Origin: Thiotrichales bacterium
Lineage (GTDB): Bacteria; Pseudomonadota; Gammaproteobacteria; UWMA-0217
Direction of reading: 5' to 3'
Assembly: GCA_024763135.1 (NCBI GenBank)
Contig: JANTGD010000233.1
Span: 1-5,976, forward strand
Length of the DNA: 5,976 bases
How positions within the stretch are numbered: the stretch's first letter is position 1; every line of letters starts with the position of its first letter. Positions 5,821 through 5,976 of this stretch are shown piece after piece. The notes under the pieces were generated by a model. That model made no database searches. It saw only the letters and a list, made by a program, of their open reading frames with translations, and was not told the DNA's origin. Made by a program: the position numbers and the translations under genes.

Positions 5821-5976
5821 GGAAACTCTGATTAATTCTGGCGCGCGCAGATTGTGGTGAAAAATGGTCCAGTTCAAGACGCGGATCGCAGGTAATAGCT
5901 GGCTATTGCGAAGATCCGCAACGCAGAAGTGAGCGATTTTGCGCCGCAAGATGCCGTGTTACGTATTGATCAGAGC
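5821..5976. mobile_element. Palindromic MITE-like element, cut by the window edge
   Basis: Left end GGAAACTCTGATTAAT (5821-5836) mirrors ATTGATCAGAG (5965-5975): CTCTGATTAAT against CTCTGATCAAT, 10 of 11. Both arms are exactly symmetric about 5900.5, where AATAG-CTGG-CTATT (5894-5907) forms the core. Further pairing includes GCGGATC (5881-5887) with GATCCGC (5913-5919), and GTGGTGAAAAATGG against the reverse complement of the 5930s-5940s with mismatches. By symmetry the right end should fall near 5980. No transposase is present in the window. A non-autonomous transposon or a long cruciform repeat is most likely. The family is not assignable here. Confidence 0.6.

Overview
The window looks like a chromosomal segment of moderate GC content from a gammaproteobacterium. 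This rests on the proline-tRNA ligase, which is the bacterial form with an inserted editing domain and starts MRTTEFPLSTLKETPADAE, on a DUF4124 periplasmic protein, and on a MIF-family tautomerase next to proS. Genus cannot be fixed from the sequence alone.

Layout, left to right. Positions 1-39 may be the tail of a gene entering from the left, followed by about 260 bp with no recognisable gene. Positions 300-1367 (minus) encode a membrane-anchored protein with BON-like repeats and a C-terminal OmpA peptidoglycan-binding domain. Positions 1368-2260 form an 893-bp non-coding stretch with three separate inverted-repeat structures: an imperfect 107-bp palindrome upstream of the OmpA gene, a 108-bp MITE-like element flanked by a 7-bp target duplication, and a 134-bp structure with a long closing stem and three internal hairpins. 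Protein-like but startless frames between them suggest decayed coding sequence. Next come a DUF4124 exported protein (2261-2743) and a MIF/phenylpyruvate-tautomerase-like protein (2824-3162), probably co-transcribed. A 327-bp gap leads to proS (3490-5199). A TlpA-like periplasmic thioredoxin (5171-5653, minus) converges on proS and overlaps its last 29 bp. The right edge holds a further palindromic element that runs off the window.

The genes do not form one pathway. proS is translation housekeeping. The OmpA-like protein, the DUF4124 protein and the thioredoxin are predicted to act in the periplasm or cell envelope. The MIF homologue is cytosolic, with a conserved N-terminal proline. I found no convincing new multi-gene system, CRISPR array, tRNA or rRNA. 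The unusual content is the cluster of palindromic, probably mobile, non-coding elements around 1400-2040 and at 5821 to the end.
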